Positions 51,261 to 59,901 of a DNA stretch of 64,000 nucleotides are shown here, piece after piece. Source of the DNA: Syntrophus sp964555065 (GTDB lineage Bacteria > Desulfobacterota > Syntrophia > Syntrophales > Syntrophaceae); assembly GCA_964555065.1 (NCBI GenBank), contig CAZKRB010000003.1, positions 13,473 to 77,472 of the forward strand, written 5' to 3'. The position numbers and the translations under genes are program-made. Below the pieces are notes generated by a model. That model was not told the DNA's origin. It was given only the letters and a program-made list of their open reading frames with translations, and made no database searches. Each line of letters opens with the position of its first letter. Position 1 is the stretch's first letter.

Positions 51261-52292
51261 CTAAGGCATTCCCACACCGGCGAGCCCGCTGCCGCACTTG
51301 AGGCATTTCGCGTTTTTCATCCGGATTTTCCCCAGCGTGTAACCGAACCGCTCGATCAACAGTTCTCCGCAGGAGGGACAGTAGGTGTTCTCGCCGCCTT
51401 CGCCCGGAACGTTGCCTTCGTAAACGTACTTCAACCCGGCCTGCAAGCCGATCTCCCGTGCTCTTCTCAGAGTCTGAATAGGTGTCCGCGGCTGATCGAT
51501 CAGCTTATAGGTGGGATAAAACTGGGTCACATGCCACGGCATGGATTCATCGATGGACTTGAGGAAACCGGCCAGCCACTTGAGGAACACCTCCGAGTCG
51601 TTGTGGGTGGGGATGATGAGGGTGGTCACTTCCACCCAGACCCCCAGCTCCTTCATGAGCCGGATGGTGTCGAGCACGGGCTGCTGCCGCGCCCCGCAGA
51701 TCTTTTGATAGAACGATTCATCCCCTTTCAGGTCGATGTTGTTGGCGTCAAGATAAGGGGCGATCAGCCGGGTGGCCTCCGGCGAGGTGAAGCCGTTGCT
51801 CACGAAGACGTTCTTGATCCCCCTTTCCTTCGCCAGCCGCGCGCAGTCGTAGGCGAACTCGAAAAAAATGGTGGGCTCGGTGTAGGTATAGGAGATGCTG
51901 CGGCAACCCACCCTTTTCGCTGCCTGCACCACCGCCTCGGGGGTTGTCGGCTCTCCGGGGATTTCCGGGTATTCTTTGGGATACTGGGCGATGCTGTAGT
52001 TCTGGCAGTGCTCGCACCGGAAGTTGCAGCCGACGGTGGCAATGGAATAAGAGGTGGATCCCGGGTGAAAATGGAAGAGAGGCTTTTTTTCGATGGGATC
52101 AATATTACCGGCGATGATCTTGCCATAGACCAAACTGTAGAGGGTGCCGCCCCGATTTTCCCGCACCGCACAGATCCCTCTTTTACCGGGGGCGATGTGG
52201 CAGTGGTGGCTGCAGAGGAAGCAGTGGACCCGGTCCTCCTCCAGCTTCTCATAAAGCATCGCTTCTTTCATGACCGTTGGATTATTTTCCAT
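51261..52292 (-). CDS. amrS: AmmeMemoRadiSam-system radical SAM enzyme (AmrS)
   Basis: 343 residues from ATG 52290-52292, preceded by GGAGGT at ideal spacing. Upstream frame extension to 52367 is not supported. The N-terminus has CSHHCHIAPGKRGIC, the pattern of a second cluster or zinc site. VGCNFRCEHCQN (near residue 85) is the radical SAM CxxxCxxC. The C-terminus has a zinc-ribbon-like CPSCGE...CLKCG. This domain set is AmrS, the radical SAM partner of AmmeMemoRadiSam proteins; the AMMECR1 and MEMO partners are not in this window. The substrate is unknown. Confidence 0.88.
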   Translation of the reverse strand: MENNPTVMKEAMLYEKLEEDRVHCFLCSHHCHIAPGKRGICAVRENRGGTLYSLVYGKIIAGNIDPIEKKPLFHFHPGSTSYSIATVGCNFRCEHCQNYSIAQYPKEYPEIPGEPTTPEAVVQAAKRVGCRSISYTYTEPTIFFEFAYDCARLAKERGIKNVFVSNGFTSPEATRLIAPYLDANNIDLKGDESFYQKICGARQQPVLDTIRLMKELGVWVEVTTLIIPTHNDSEVFLKWLAGFLKSIDESMPWHVTQFYPTYKLIDQPRTPIQTLRRAREIGLQAGLKYVYEGNVPGEGGENTYCPSCGELLIERFGYTLGKIRMKNAKCLKCGSGLAGVGMP

Positions 52293-52415
52293 CTGGACAC
52301 CTCCATTTCGGCCGGCTTCGGGAGTTTCCATCTTCAGGGAGAGGAATTTACCCATCCCTCTCCGCAATAGGCCGCCCGCCCGATAGCGAGCCCAGCGGCG
52401 GAAACCTGACGCCCT

Positions 52416-52865
52416 TCACCCCCGCATCTCTTTTTCCCGGTCCTGCTCCTGCAGGGCAAGTTTCGCCAGATCCGACAGTTCACCGGACAGCAATTCCAGC
52501 AGATCATTAACGGAGAGAATCCCCACGAGATATCCCTTGTCATCCACCACGACCACCCGCCTGACGCCCCTGGTCCGCATGCAGCGAATGGTATCCCAGA
52601 TGCCGCGATTCTCCGACGCGAGCACCAGGTCCGAGCTCATCACATCTTCCACACAGACGCGATCAAGGGGCACGTCCTTAGCGGTGAGTTCCACGGCCAG
52701 ATCGCGGTCCGTGAGAATCCCCACGGGCTTCACCTGCCCCTCCTGGCCTTCTACGACGACGACACCGCCCACATGGAAGTCACGCATCAGTCTGGCCGCG
52801 TCCTGGATGCTGTCCTCCCTCCGGACAATGACCACTTCCCGGTTGCATATTTCTCCGATCGGCAT
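52416..52865 (-). CDS. Two-CBS-domain protein
   Basis: 149 residues from ATG 52863-52865 after GGGAGGCGGG; a start seven codons upstream is possible. Two CBS motifs are visible: VVIVRREDSIQDAARLMRDFHVGGVVVVE...VGILTDRDLAV (~12-60) and LVLASENRGIWDTIRCMRTRGVRRVVVVDDKGYLVGILSVNDLL (~81-124). CBS pairs bind adenosyl ligands (AMP, ATP, SAM) and regulate a partner enzyme or transporter. The partner is unknown. Confidence 0.9.
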   Translation of the reverse strand: MPIGEICNREVVIVRREDSIQDAARLMRDFHVGGVVVVEGQEGQVKPVGILTDRDLAVELTAKDVPLDRVCVEDVMSSDLVLASENRGIWDTIRCMRTRGVRRVVVVDDKGYLVGILSVNDLLELLSGELSDLAKLALQEQDREKEMRG

Positions 52866-53237
52866 ACGCCCGCCTCCCCTCATCAATAATTAAAGCCGCG
52901 TAATTATTATACAGGCAAGGAAAGTCGTGTCAACTGAAAACCGGGAGCTGGAGGCTTAAGCGGGAAGAAGAGAGCTTCCGACTTTTATTCCGGGGCGCCG
53001 GAGCAGACTCTCACGTCCAATCCCAAATTCCGCTGAAGCTTTGTCTGAGGGACAGAAAAAAAGTAGGCTAAAACCCCATTGACTCTGTTGACTCTTATGT
53101 GCCTTTCTTGATATAGCCTCCCCCTAAAGAGAGCGATGGTTCGCCTGCGCGCGGATACGCTCCGGATGTTGCAGGAGGCTGATTTTCAACCTCCCTGTCG
53201 GGCTCATTTTTCAGAAAATGATCACAGGAGATGCAGG
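52866..53237. other. Gene-free gap upstream of the small cysteine protein
   Basis: No conserved gene or strong regulatory signal is visible. A plus-strand frame starting at 53136 continues into the next gene but its extra codons look non-coding. Confidence 0.4.
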
Positions 53238-53492
53238 ATGATTCACCATAATAAGTTTCTTCCCACGTTGATCGGCTACCGGGACAAATTCGATCAGGGC
53301 AGAGTCTGGTGCCCCTTTTGCGCCAAGTGGTATGAGCACCGCTTGGCATTGGATACGGCCTCCGGGGAAATCAATCATGCCGGCGTTGCGTGTGGCCATT
53401 TCCCCCATGGGTATCAGATCAAGATTTTACATGAGGATAGACTCATCGCCATGCTCCGGGGGACGGAAGGGGAAGCATCCCGATCCACGTGA
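53238..53492 (+). CDS. Small protein with a CxxC pair (unknown function)
   Basis: 84 residues from ATG 53238, with an ACAGGAGATG ribosome site. The sequence has WCPFCAKWYEHRLALD (~24-39, CxxC) and HAGVACGHFPHGYQIKI (~47-63, one Cys and three His), so it probably binds a zinc or other metal ion. No signal peptide. I do not recognise the family. It lies alone between the CBS-domain gene and prfC. Confidence 0.62.
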   Translation: MIHHNKFLPTLIGYRDKFDQGRVWCPFCAKWYEHRLALDTASGEINHAGVACGHFPHGYQIKILHEDRLIAMLRGTEGEASRST

Positions 53493-53631
53493 TTTCATCT
53501 TAGGCTGAAGCCTATCTTCTTAACGGGCCATCGATCGGCTTACTGATCCCTGTCCAACCGGCAAAAGCGCTCCAGACCGAAAAAGATTGCCAGAATCAGG
53601 CCGTCCGTTTTTCTTCCCCTGCAATCTGCCC

Positions 53632-53660
53632 TTGACAGAAATCATTATTTTTATTATAGG
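53632..53660 (+). promoter_or_regulatory. Sigma-70 promoter ahead of prfC
   Basis: TTGACA (53632-53637) and TATAGG (53655-53660) are 17 bp apart. The predicted transcription start near 53667 lies only about ten bases before a terminator hairpin. Confidence 0.55.
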
Positions 53661-53676
53661 AAAACACCTCATTTAA

Positions 53677-53704
53677 CGGGCCTTCTGCAGGCCCGCTTTT
53701 TTTT
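53677..53704 (+). terminator. Terminator hairpin between the prfC promoter and start
   Basis: CGGGCCT (53677-53683) pairs with AGGCCCG (53689-53695) around a five-base loop and is followed by an eight-T run (53697-53704). It lies 37 bp upstream of prfC. Confidence 0.75.
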
Positions 53705-53741
53705 ACATTTCGCTGGAAAGGGAAAGGATTTCGAAGTCGCA

Positions 53742-55331
53742 ATGCACCAGAAAGAAATCGAACAGCGCCGGACCTTCGGCATCATCAGCCATCCCGACGC
53801 CGGAAAAACCACCTTGACGGAGAAGCTGCTCCTCTTCGGTGGCGCGATCCAGTTGGCCGGGACGGTCAAGGCCCGCAAGGCCTCACGCCACGCCACGAGC
53901 GACTGGATGGCCATTGAAAAGGAGCGGGGCATTTCCGTCACCACCTCGGTGATGAAGTTCCATTACCGGGACTATGAAATCAACCTCCTGGATACGCCGG
54001 GCCACCAGGACTTCTCCGAGGACACCTACCGGGTCCTGACAGCGGTGGACAGCGCGGTCATGGTCATTGACGGGGCCAAGGGCGTGGAGCCCCAGACGGA
54101 AAAGCTCATGGAGATCTGCCTGCTCCGCAACACGCCGGTGATCACCTTCATCAACAAGCTGGACCGGGAGGTCCTGTATCCCCTGGAGCTGCTGGCCGAT
54201 ATCGAGAAGAAACTGCAGATCGAGTGTGTCCCCATGTCCTGGCCGATCGGGATGGGAAAGAGTTTCCGGGGGGTTTACAACCTCTACCGCAAAGAGCTGC
54301 AGCTCTTCACCCCCGGCGGCGCAACCCGTAATGCCGACGTTGTCGTCATCCAGGATCTCGATGACCCGGAGCTGGATAAACGGCTTGGCTCCCAGGCCGA
54401 CGAACTGCGGGAGGACATCGCCCTCATGGAAGGGGCGGCCAATCCCTTTGTTTATGAACATTTTCTCAAGGCCAACCAGACGCCTGTTTTTTTCGGCAGC
54501 GCCATCAACAATTTCGGAGTGCGGGAACTGCTGGACGCCGTCGTGGAGCTGGCTCCCAGCCCCCGGCCCCGCTTGGCGACAACCCGCGAGGTTCTGCCCT
54601 CGGAGGAGCAGTTCTCCGGCTTCGCCTTCAAGATCCAGGCGAACATGGACAGCGCCCACCGGGACCGCATCGCCTTTGTGCGGATCTGCTCCGGGAAATT
54701 CACCCGGGGCATGAAAGTCCACCACAACCGGCTCGGCAAGGAGGTGACCCTGGCCAATGCGACGATCTTCATGGCCCAGGATCGCGCCTCGGTGGAAGAG
54801 GCCTACCCCGGCGACATCATCGGCATTCACAACCACGGAACCATCCGGATCGGAGACACCTTTACCGAGGGAGAGGAATTCCGCTTCACCGGCATCCCCA
54901 ACTTCGCACCGGAACACTTCTGCCGGGTCCGGCTGAAGAATCCCCTGAAGCTCAAACAGCTTCAGAAGGGGCTCACCCAGCTTTCGGAGGAGGGAATCGT
55001 TCAGGTCTTCCGGCCTTTGACCAACAACGACTACATCCTGGGGGTGGTAGGAGTGCTGCAGTTTGACGTGACCATGGCCCGCCTGCACAGCGAGTATGGG
55101 GTCGATGCGGACTACGAGACGGCGGACTTCGCCGCCGCCCGCTGGGTCACCTGCCCGGAACGGGAAAAGCTGGAGGACTTCGAAAAAAAGCACCGGGCGA
55201 ACCTGGCCCTCGATTCTGAGGGGAACCTGATCTACCTGGCCATGACCGAATGGCGCCTCTCCAACACCATGGAAGAATGGCCGGACATCACCATGCACAA
55301 GACGATGGAGCACAGCCAGCGGCTGAGCTGA
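53742..55331 (+). CDS. prfC: Peptide chain release factor 3
   Basis: A 529-residue translational GTPase. G1 is SHPDAGKTT (17-25), G2 SVTTSVMKF, G3 DTPGHQDF (~87), and G4 NKLD (~142). The length and the RF3-type switch region (DAAALGDW-like DWMAIEKERGISVTTS) separate it from EF-G and LepA. It frees RF1/RF2 from the ribosome after peptide release, using GTP. The start follows GGAAAGGGAAAGG. A thioesterase gene lies 25 bp downstream on the same strand. Confidence 0.96.
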   Translation: MHQKEIEQRRTFGIISHPDAGKTTLTEKLLLFGGAIQLAGTVKARKASRHATSDWMAIEKERGISVTTSVMKFHYRDYEINLLDTPGHQDFSEDTYRVLTAVDSAVMVIDGAKGVEPQTEKLMEICLLRNTPVITFINKLDREVLYPLELLADIEKKLQIECVPMSWPIGMGKSFRGVYNLYRKELQLFTPGGATRNADVVVIQDLDDPELDKRLGSQADELREDIALMEGAANPFVYEHFLKANQTPVFFGSAINNFGVRELLDAVVELAPSPRPRLATTREVLPSEEQFSGFAFKIQANMDSAHRDRIAFVRICSGKFTRGMKVHHNRLGKEVTLANATIFMAQDRASVEEAYPGDIIGIHNHGTIRIGDTFTEGEEFRFTGIPNFAPEHFCRVRLKNPLKLKQLQKGLTQLSEEGIVQVFRPLTNNDYILGVVGVLQFDVTMARLHSEYGVDADYETADFAAARWVTCPEREKLEDFEKKHRANLALDSEGNLIYLAMTEWRLSNTMEEWPDITMHKTMEHSQRLS

Positions 55332-55356
55332 TCGGACAAGGGGAAAGGAACAACCT

Positions 55357-55827
55357 ATGGCAGGAAAAGCCTTTCAAGACTACTACCTCGATGAATTCGC
55401 CCACTGTTACGGCTGCGGGCGGCTGAATGAGGAGGGGCTGCAGCTCAAGAGCACCTGGGACGGGGAGGAAAGTGTCTGCCGCTTTGTCCCCAAGCCTTTT
55501 CACTCCGGCGGCTTCCCCGGATACTTCTACGGGGGACTCATCTCCTCGCTGATCGATTGCCACAGCGCCGCAACGGCATCGGCGCATAAGCTTCGTTCCG
55601 AGGGCTTCGCCCTGGGCGAGAAGCCCCTTGTCCGCTTTGTCACCGCCTCCCTGAAAATCGATTTTCTCAAGCCGACGCCCATGAACACGATCATCGACTT
55701 GAGATCACGGGTCGTGGAAATGAAAAGCCGAAAGATTATCGTCAGCACCAACCTGTCCGCGGCCGGCGAGCTCCGGGCCCGGGGAGAAGCCGTCATGATC
55801 CAGCTCCCGGAAGACAGCGGGAAATAG
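55357..55827 (+). CDS. Hot-dog fold thioesterase (PaaI/YdiI-like)
   Basis: 156 residues. HCYGCGRLNEEGLQLKSTWDGEES (~13-36) is a common start of this subfamily, followed by PGYFYGGLISSLIDCHSAATA (~48-68), where the catalytic acid and helix of the hot-dog fold lie, and VTASLKIDFLKPTPM (~97-111). It would hydrolyse acyl- or aroyl-CoA thioesters. The nearby benzoate-CoA ligase makes an aromatic-CoA substrate plausible, but this gene is on the other strand and next to prfC. Confidence 0.85.
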   Translation: MAGKAFQDYYLDEFAHCYGCGRLNEEGLQLKSTWDGEESVCRFVPKPFHSGGFPGYFYGGLISSLIDCHSAATASAHKLRSEGFALGEKPLVRFVTASLKIDFLKPTPMNTIIDLRSRVVEMKSRKIIVSTNLSAAGELRARGEAVMIQLPEDSGK

Positions 55828-56146
55828 CGGTTTTTCCGTCACCGACCGCGTCCAGCCCAGGCATAAGGAATTCTGGACCTGAGGCAAACAGCTCTATGTA
55901 AATCTCGCCGAAGCCTGCCTGGAAAAGCTCAAGCGGCTGCACTGAAAATTCCCCCTGCCCGGGCTTCGGATCCGGAAGGCGGTGGAATCTGAAGTCGAGC
56001 GAAAAAGACCCAAATCGGAATGTTGCCCCTCCGCTGATCATCAAGAAATCCCAGTTAAATCGATTCGCGAAAAAAAACCGGCCGGAGACGCTGTTTACGG
56101 TCTCCGGCCGATGTTAGGAATTGCGGACTTTATGGATTGATTCGGA
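55828..56146. other. Short gene-free region with the carboxylate transporter terminator
   Basis: No gene is supported. A minus-strand 83-codon frame (55793-56044) and a plus-strand end-like frame reading YVNLAEACLEKLKRLH are present but have no ribosome site or family match. They may be decayed remains. Confidence 0.35.
56070..56110 (-). terminator. Intrinsic terminator of the carboxylate transporter
   Basis: CGGCCGGAGAC (56079-56089) pairs with GTCTCCGGCCG (56100-56110). Eight A precede it on the plus strand (56070-56077), giving the U-tract for minus-strand transcripts ending at 56147. Confidence 0.85.
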
Positions 56147-57610
56147 TTACCGGATCACGCCGATCATCTTCCAATAAGGAACAGCCACCAGCAGGGAAAT
56201 GAAAGCGGACGCAATATAAATCAACCCGAACAGGGTCACATGAGCCGGCGCCCACCCTCGGCCCTGAATCATTCCTTCCGCCATGGGAATCCACGGCTGC
56301 TGGTAACCCATCAGGAAGAAGTTGATGGCGATCAGGTAGGCCATGGTGACAACCAGCGGATGATACCCGAAATCTTTGAAGAGCGGGATCAGCATGATAA
56401 TGGTCAACGCGCAGGTAGTGAACCCCCAGGGAACGTCCACAAAGCGAATGAGCAGCAGCCCCGCGGTGATGACCAGCATGAAGAGCATGGGAGCCCCCGC
56501 CAGGGACATGATGGGCCCTTGGATCAGGGGACCGAACCAAGCCGATATTCCGGAAACACCGAAAATGGGGGGCAATGCAACGGCGACTCCGAAGAAGCAG
56601 ACCACGTCCCAGTTGATGCCCGCACTGATCTCCGGACCGGTAATGATGCGGAACATGATCAGAAGGAACATGGCGCCCAGGGCCGTGGCCGGGGTGGGAA
56701 TCCCGTGGATCTTTTCCGTGGAAAACATGACCAGAGAACCTAAGAGAATGAGCAGGGTAACGAGTTCATCCTTGGACATGGGCCCCAGTTTCTTGTACTC
56801 CTCCTTGAACATATCGGATGAAATGGCAATGGCCTCTTTTGGTTTGGCAAAGAGATAGGCCAGGACAACGTAGACAATGGTCACCACAAACCACGGCAGG
56901 GCGAGGATTTTGAACCAGTCGTCGAAATTACACATCGACTTGATCTCCGGCGGGAAAAATCCCTGCATGATCGGTCCCGACAGGGAGCCGGTCAGCCAGC
57001 CGGTACCGGGAAAGATGGCCAAGCCCCACGCAAGGAGACAGACATAGGCCGATCCTTTGGAGCGGTATTCCAGTTTGCAGGCTTCCACAATTCCGATGGC
57101 GATGGGAACGACAATGGCCACCCGGACGGTGATGGAGGGCGTCAGGGCGGAAAGGGCCACGCCGATCACCAGCCAGCTGATCGCCAAGCCAAGCCAGCTT
57201 GCCGGGAATGCCTTCAAAACCATGTAGGCCACGCGTTTTCCCAGCCCGGTTTTTTGCAGGACGAAACCAAAAAATAGTGCAGGAATCAGAGTCCAGACAG
57301 CGGAAGAGGTGAAACCGCCCATGACGACCCCAAAAATCTGCGGAGGTGCTTTAAAGGGAACCTTGCCCGGAAACACCAGACCCGCTTTGTGAGCAAAAAA
57401 GAGTGCCAAGGTAACGCCCAGGATGACACTCGTACCCGCCATGAAAGGTAACATGCCGGGACGGAAGATCCACATACCCAAGGCAACAACAACGGTACCC
57501 ATGACATAATGTCCCAAGGGCGATAACCCCGGGGAAAATGGCTGAGCTATGGCAATCAGTATACCGAGCACAGCAATTGCGATAAGGCCTAACATCTTGC
57601 GATCACTCAT
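56147..57610 (-). CDS. SLC13/DASS-family divalent anion or carboxylate transporter
   Basis: A 487-residue transporter with about 12 membrane segments. VVALGMWIFRPG, FGVVMGGFTSSAVWTLIPALFFG, the hydrophilic stretch after residue ~265 and the repeat WDVVCFFGVAVALPPIFGVSG (~353) are family-like. The SLC13 SNT motifs are seen only as diverged equivalents (ALTPSITVRVAIVVPIA, ~155). It could move dicarboxylates, aromatic acids or other anions. It sits next to a benzoate-CoA ligase on the same strand, so an aromatic or alicyclic acid uptake role is a reasonable but unproven guess. A broken duplicate of its N-terminus lies upstream at 57,854-58,190. Confidence 0.82.
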   Translation of the reverse strand: MSDRKMLGLIAIAVLGILIAIAQPFSPGLSPLGHYVMGTVVVALGMWIFRPGMLPFMAGTSVILGVTLALFFAHKAGLVFPGKVPFKAPPQIFGVVMGGFTSSAVWTLIPALFFGFVLQKTGLGKRVAYMVLKAFPASWLGLAISWLVIGVALSALTPSITVRVAIVVPIAIGIVEACKLEYRSKGSAYVCLLAWGLAIFPGTGWLTGSLSGPIMQGFFPPEIKSMCNFDDWFKILALPWFVVTIVYVVLAYLFAKPKEAIAISSDMFKEEYKKLGPMSKDELVTLLILLGSLVMFSTEKIHGIPTPATALGAMFLLIMFRIITGPEISAGINWDVVCFFGVAVALPPIFGVSGISAWFGPLIQGPIMSLAGAPMLFMLVITAGLLLIRFVDVPWGFTTCALTIIMLIPLFKDFGYHPLVVTMAYLIAINFFLMGYQQPWIPMAEGMIQGRGWAPAHVTLFGLIYIASAFISLLVAVPYWKMIGVIR

Positions 57611-57853
57611 TGAACCCTCCTCCTTTTTGAACGAAAAAAATGAATTTAAGTATTACGATTTCCGATCTGCTTCTGCATCACCTCCTCCCGATTTAATCAA
57701 AGACAGAGTTCAGAACCCGCTGCCCCTGCTTCAGGGAGAAAATTCCAGACTCTAATTTCCAATATATTAAATTAATTTATTAAGCTCCAGACATTTTTTT
57801 CCATTGCAGAGCTTACAATGCTACTTTTTTAAAGGAGCCCTACCCGGCAGTCC
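57611..57853. other. AT-rich upstream region of the carboxylate transporter
   Basis: An AT-rich segment (57,740-57,835) with runs such as TATTAAATTAATTTATTAA probably holds the transporter promoter. I could not pick out a clear -35/-10 pair. Confidence 0.3.
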
Positions 57854-58190
57854 TTAAAGCGTACGGAGCGGGGAAAGGGCCACGCCTAGAAACAGCCGGC
57901 ACAGGGCCACGGCGCTGACCAAATGGGCAAAAGACTTTCTAAAACCATGAAGGCCACTTCCCTTGCCTAAACCTGTTTTTGGAGAACGAAGCAAAATCGA
58001 GTGCGGGAATTGACTCCCGACGGTGGTCGTGACGACGCCGCCGGCCACCAGGCTGAAAGCTCCGTTGGGATGCCGAATTTCAAAACAACGGCCATCAAGC
58101 AAGATCCAACCGGGCCAAAGGGGGGAGCAGAGGGGTTTGCCAGAGCACTGATCAGAGCAAGGACTGCCGGCAGAATAACCCCGAACATAA
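57854..58190 (-). pseudogene. Decayed duplicate of the SLC13 transporter N-terminal part
   Basis: Two overlapping minus-strand frames together copy the start of the transporter at 56,147-57,610. The first frame (from 58188) reads FGVILPAVLALISALANPS, matching LGLIAIAVLGILIAIAQPF, and later RTRFCFVLQK, matching FFGFVLQK. The second frame reads LVAGGVVTTTV, then KTGLGKGSGLHGF, matching KTGLGKRVAYMVL, and FLGVALSPL, matching VIGVALSAL. About 55 residues in the middle are deleted, and the frame changes at least once. The remaining two-thirds are absent. It is a tandem duplicate that has been lost. Confidence 0.72.
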
Positions 58191-58227
58191 TAAGATCAAG
58201 CCTTCGCTCGCCCTCTTTCCGGCTATG

Positions 58228-58295
58228 AAAAAAGAAAAAAAATGGAGTTTAGAGTTCGTGCGCGGTAACGGCAGGAAAAAACTCTAAACTCCATT
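58228..58295 (-). terminator. Intrinsic terminator of the benzoate-CoA ligase
   Basis: AATGGAGTTTAGAGTT (58241-58256) is perfectly complementary to AACTCTAAACTCCATT (58280-58295). An A-rich run (58228-58240) supplies the U-tract for the minus strand, about 35 bp after the ligase stop. Confidence 0.85.
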
Positions 58296-58329
58296 GTCTC
58301 AGTTAACCAAGTTTATTTGTCGATCGATC

Positions 58330-59901
58330 TTATAAACCCGTCTCTTTCACCAGGTCGCGGAGCTTGTAGCGCTGGATCTTGCCGGTCGCCGTACGGGGCA
58401 GTTCCTTCACATAGTGGATCCAGCGGGGGGCCTTGTAATGGGCGAGCTTGCTGCGGACCAGATCCTGGATCTCCTTGGTGAGTTCCGGAGATTCCTCATA
58501 CCCTTCCTTCAGCACGACATAGGCCATGGGTTTTTCCAGCTCATCCTTGTCCGCGGCGCCGATCACGCCGGTTTCCGCAACGGCGGGATGACTGAGAACG
58601 GCATTTTCCACCTCGACGGGGGAGACCCAGATTCCGCCGGGCTTCAGCATGTCATCCGCGCGGCCGGACCCCACAACGTATCCTTCCTCATCGATATAGA
58701 ACTTGTCGCCCGTTTTGAACCACTCGCCGATGAAGGCGGCTTTGTTCTTCTCCGGTTTGTTCCAGTAACGGTCCGCCGTGCAGCCGCTCTTGATCCACAT
58801 TTCTCCCTGTTCGCCTTTGGGAACTTCGTTGCCGTCCTCGTCACAGAGCTTCCCTTCCACATTGGCCAGCACATGACCCAGGGTCCCGAATTTCAGATTC
58901 TCGGGGGTGCAGGAGAGATAGATGAAGCCGACATCGGTAGATCCCAGGCCGTCCAGGATGGATACGCCGGTCAATTCCCGCCAGCGATCGAAGACCACTC
59001 TCGGCAGGGCTTCGCCGGCGGAGACACAGGCCTTCAAGGAGGAGAGGTCATATTCATACCCCTTGTCAATGAGGGCGATCAGGGCCATGTAGGAGCTTGG
59101 CACACCGTAATAGATGGTGGGCTTGTATTTCTTGATGACCTCGAAGATGGATTCCGGTTTGGGCATGCCCGAGAATAGAACGACCGACCCGCCGCTCAGC
59201 AAGACGGTGTCGAAGGAGTTGTTGCGGCCGTAGGAGAAATACAGTTTCGACAGGGAGAAGGAGATGTCGTCCACGCCTGCTTTCACGACGTCATCACAGT
59301 GCGCGGTCGCGTACATCAGGTCCTTATGGAGGTGGACAACGCCCTTGGGCTGCCCGGTCGTCCCGGAGCTGTACTGCCAGAACGCCTGATCGTTTTTGTT
59401 GATCAGAACAGTCTCCAGTTTGGGAGAAGCGGCCTTGGTGATCTCGTCGTAACTCAGCTGACCGGCTGCCGCGGGGCTTCCCACGACAATGATGTGTTTC
59501 AGGTATTTAAGGTCATTTTTTACTTCCAGAACTTTCGACAGCACGGAGTCGTCAACGATCATGGCCTTGGCGCGGCTGTCATTGAGGTAATAGAGGTAAT
59601 CCTTGGGAACCGCCATGGTGCTCAGCAGGACGGGTACGATGCCGGCCTTCATGGGGCCCAGGATGCTGTACATAAATTCCGGCCGGTCCGCCATGCTGAC
59701 CGCCACCCGGTTCTCAAGCTCCAAGCCCAGGGAAAGCAGCGCGTTGCCGATCCGGCAGGACTGTTCCGCAACCTGGGCGTAAGTGATCTTCTCATCTTCG
59801 TAATAGATGCAGATGTTGTTGCCCCGCCCCTCCTCCAGATGCCTGTCCAGCAGATAACTGGTAACGTTAAACTCGTCCGGAATGACTTCCATTCTTAACA
59901 T
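58330..59901 (-). CDS. Benzoate-CoA ligase family protein
   Basis: A complete 523-residue ligase, the usual length. YSSGTTGQPKGVVH (177-190) is the P-loop, ACVSAGEALPRVV and DGLGSTDVGFIY are the A5 region, TGDKFYIDEEGYVVGSGRADD the A7/A8 hinge, and K508 in PRTATGKIQRYKLRD the catalytic lysine. SSGTTGQPKG with LKLYFSYGRNNS-type pocket residues is typical of benzoate/aryl-CoA ligases. It converts an aromatic or alicyclic acid, ATP and CoA into the acyl-CoA, the entry step of anaerobic degradation. It is a paralogue of the ligase at 1-1,510. A GGGGAGG ribosome site precedes ATG 59899-59901. It is monocistronic, with its own palindromic operator. Confidence 0.92.
   Translation of the reverse strand: MLRMEVIPDEFNVTSYLLDRHLEEGRGNNICIYYEDEKITYAQVAEQSCRIGNALLSLGLELENRVAVSMADRPEFMYSILGPMKAGIVPVLLSTMAVPKDYLYYLNDSRAKAMIVDDSVLSKVLEVKNDLKYLKHIIVVGSPAAAGQLSYDEITKAASPKLETVLINKNDQAFWQYSSGTTGQPKGVVHLHKDLMYATAHCDDVVKAGVDDISFSLSKLYFSYGRNNSFDTVLLSGGSVVLFSGMPKPESIFEVIKKYKPTIYYGVPSSYMALIALIDKGYEYDLSSLKACVSAGEALPRVVFDRWRELTGVSILDGLGSTDVGFIYLSCTPENLKFGTLGHVLANVEGKLCDEDGNEVPKGEQGEMWIKSGCTADRYWNKPEKNKAAFIGEWFKTGDKFYIDEEGYVVGSGRADDMLKPGGIWVSPVEVENAVLSHPAVAETGVIGAADKDELEKPMAYVVLKEGYEESPELTKEIQDLVRSKLAHYKAPRWIHYVKELPRTATGKIQRYKLRDLVKETGL

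Noticed and set aside
55850..56044. Two opposing short frames after the thioesterase gene
   Set aside because: Both look somewhat protein-like but have no ribosome site, no family match and one has an internal stop. They may be remnants, but I cannot name a gene.
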